This document shows, one piece after another, positions 63,704-64,000 of a stretch of 64,000 bases of DNA. Position 1 is the first letter of the stretch; each line of letters opens with the position of its first letter. The notes below the pieces were generated by a model. It saw nothing but the letters and a program-made list of their open reading frames with translations. It made no database searches and was not told the origin of the DNA. The translations under genes were made by a program, and so were the position numbers. This DNA comes from Limnohabitans sp. MMS-10A-192 (GTDB lineage: Bacteria > Pseudomonadota > Gammaproteobacteria > Burkholderiales > Burkholderiaceae_C), in NCBI RefSeq assembly GCF_003063335.1, contig NZ_NERX01000004.1, positions 372,001 to 436,000 on the forward strand. The letters run 5' to 3'.

Positions 63704-64000
63704 ATGTCTGACGATCATCTGATCGAGCACCGCGTTTCGCAGGAAGAGTTGCTGCATGGCCACTTCCTGCATGCATTTCGGGACACGGTCCGTCTGCCCA
63801 ACCAAGGCTTGGCCACCCGTGAATACGTGATTCACCCCGGTGCAGTGATGGTGATCCCCATGCTGCAAATGCCCGATGGCAGCCTGCGCTTGGTGCTGGA
63901 GCGCCAGTTCCGCTACCCGGTGGGGCAGGTCATGATCGAGTTCCCGGCAGGAAAACTGGACGCAGGCGAAGACCCTTGGCTGTGCGCGCAGCGCGAGCTG
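63704..64000 (+). CDS. Nudix hydrolase, ADP-ribose pyrophosphatase type (partial, runs off right edge)
   Basis: The first 99 residues of a Nudix protein are visible. REYVIHPGAVMVIPMLQMPD and LVLERQFRYPVGQVMIEFPA are characteristic of the ADP-ribose/NudF branch, and the Nudix box begins at GKLDAGEDPWLCAQREL, where the window ends. It probably hydrolyses ADP-ribose or related nucleotide sugars. It follows the DUF2818 gene by 28 bases and is likely read with it. Confidence 0.88.
   Translation, partial: MSDDHLIEHRVSQEELLHGHFLHAFRDTVRLPNQGLATREYVIHPGAVMVIPMLQMPDGSLRLVLERQFRYPVGQVMIEFPAGKLDAGEDPWLCAQREL

Overview
The window looks like a chromosomal segment of a betaproteobacterium of the order Burkholderiales, most likely family Comamonadaceae. 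This rests on the gene order tpiA-secG-tRNA-Leu-nuoA..N, a DUF2818 gene directly after nuoN, three stand-alone Bug-type (TTT family) solute-binding proteins, a TIGR03643 gene, high-GC codon use and dense ATGA stop/start overlaps. The genus cannot be fixed from sequence reading alone.

Region by region: 1-4.3 kb holds a leftward nitrate-uptake operon (nrtA, nrtB, partial ATPase) behind an unusually legible control region, followed upstream by the ANTAR antiterminator nasT and a ModA-like protein without a signal peptide. 4.4-7.9 kb holds tsaD, a branched-chain-amino-acid-type binding protein and an unrecognised protein behind an AT-rich stretch. 8.1-17.8 kb is a catabolic cluster (aldehyde dehydrogenase, frameshifted ThDP enzyme, Bug protein, two FAD monooxygenases, MBL-fold hydrolase, MhpD-like hydratase). 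17.9-25.4 kb is mixed and partly accessory: cho with a LexA-like box, a SOUL protein, a ParE-type toxin/antitoxin pair, an AT-rich DUF2971 gene, a MORN-caspase protein, a broken umuC and a lone Stealth phosphotransferase. 25.4-31.2 kb holds a LysR-controlled beta-hydroxy/beta-keto acid cluster (dehydrogenase, BKACE, Bug protein), a cupin, a membrane-anchored Mrr-like protein and a flavin reductase. 31.7-41 kb is recC-recB-recD. 41-43.5 kb holds a small secreted protein, an aminotransferase and a third Bug protein. 43.9-48.7 kb is rpsO-pnp-qor-tpiA-secG. 48.8-63.7 kb is tRNA-Leu(GAG), the complete fourteen-gene complex I operon and the DUF2818 gene. A Nudix hydrolase runs off the right edge.

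The strongest regulatory observation is at 2693-2905 (minus strand). In transcription order there are two NtrC-type sites, a near-consensus sigma-54 promoter, two hexaloop hairpins that fit the ANTAR RNA motif, and an intrinsic terminator just before nrtA. nasT lies immediately upstream. This implies nitrogen-limitation initiation plus nitrate-responsive antitermination of nitrate uptake. No NasS-type sensor gene is adjacent; a cytoplasmic ModA-like protein sits in that position.

Other structure worth attention: a dispersed hairpin repeat family whose arms vary in a compensated way; a different palindromic element carried in frame inside recC; a G-rich tandem repeat upstream of rpsO; and a long hairpin in the pnp leader. 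I found no CRISPR array, prophage, complete insertion sequence or rRNA gene.
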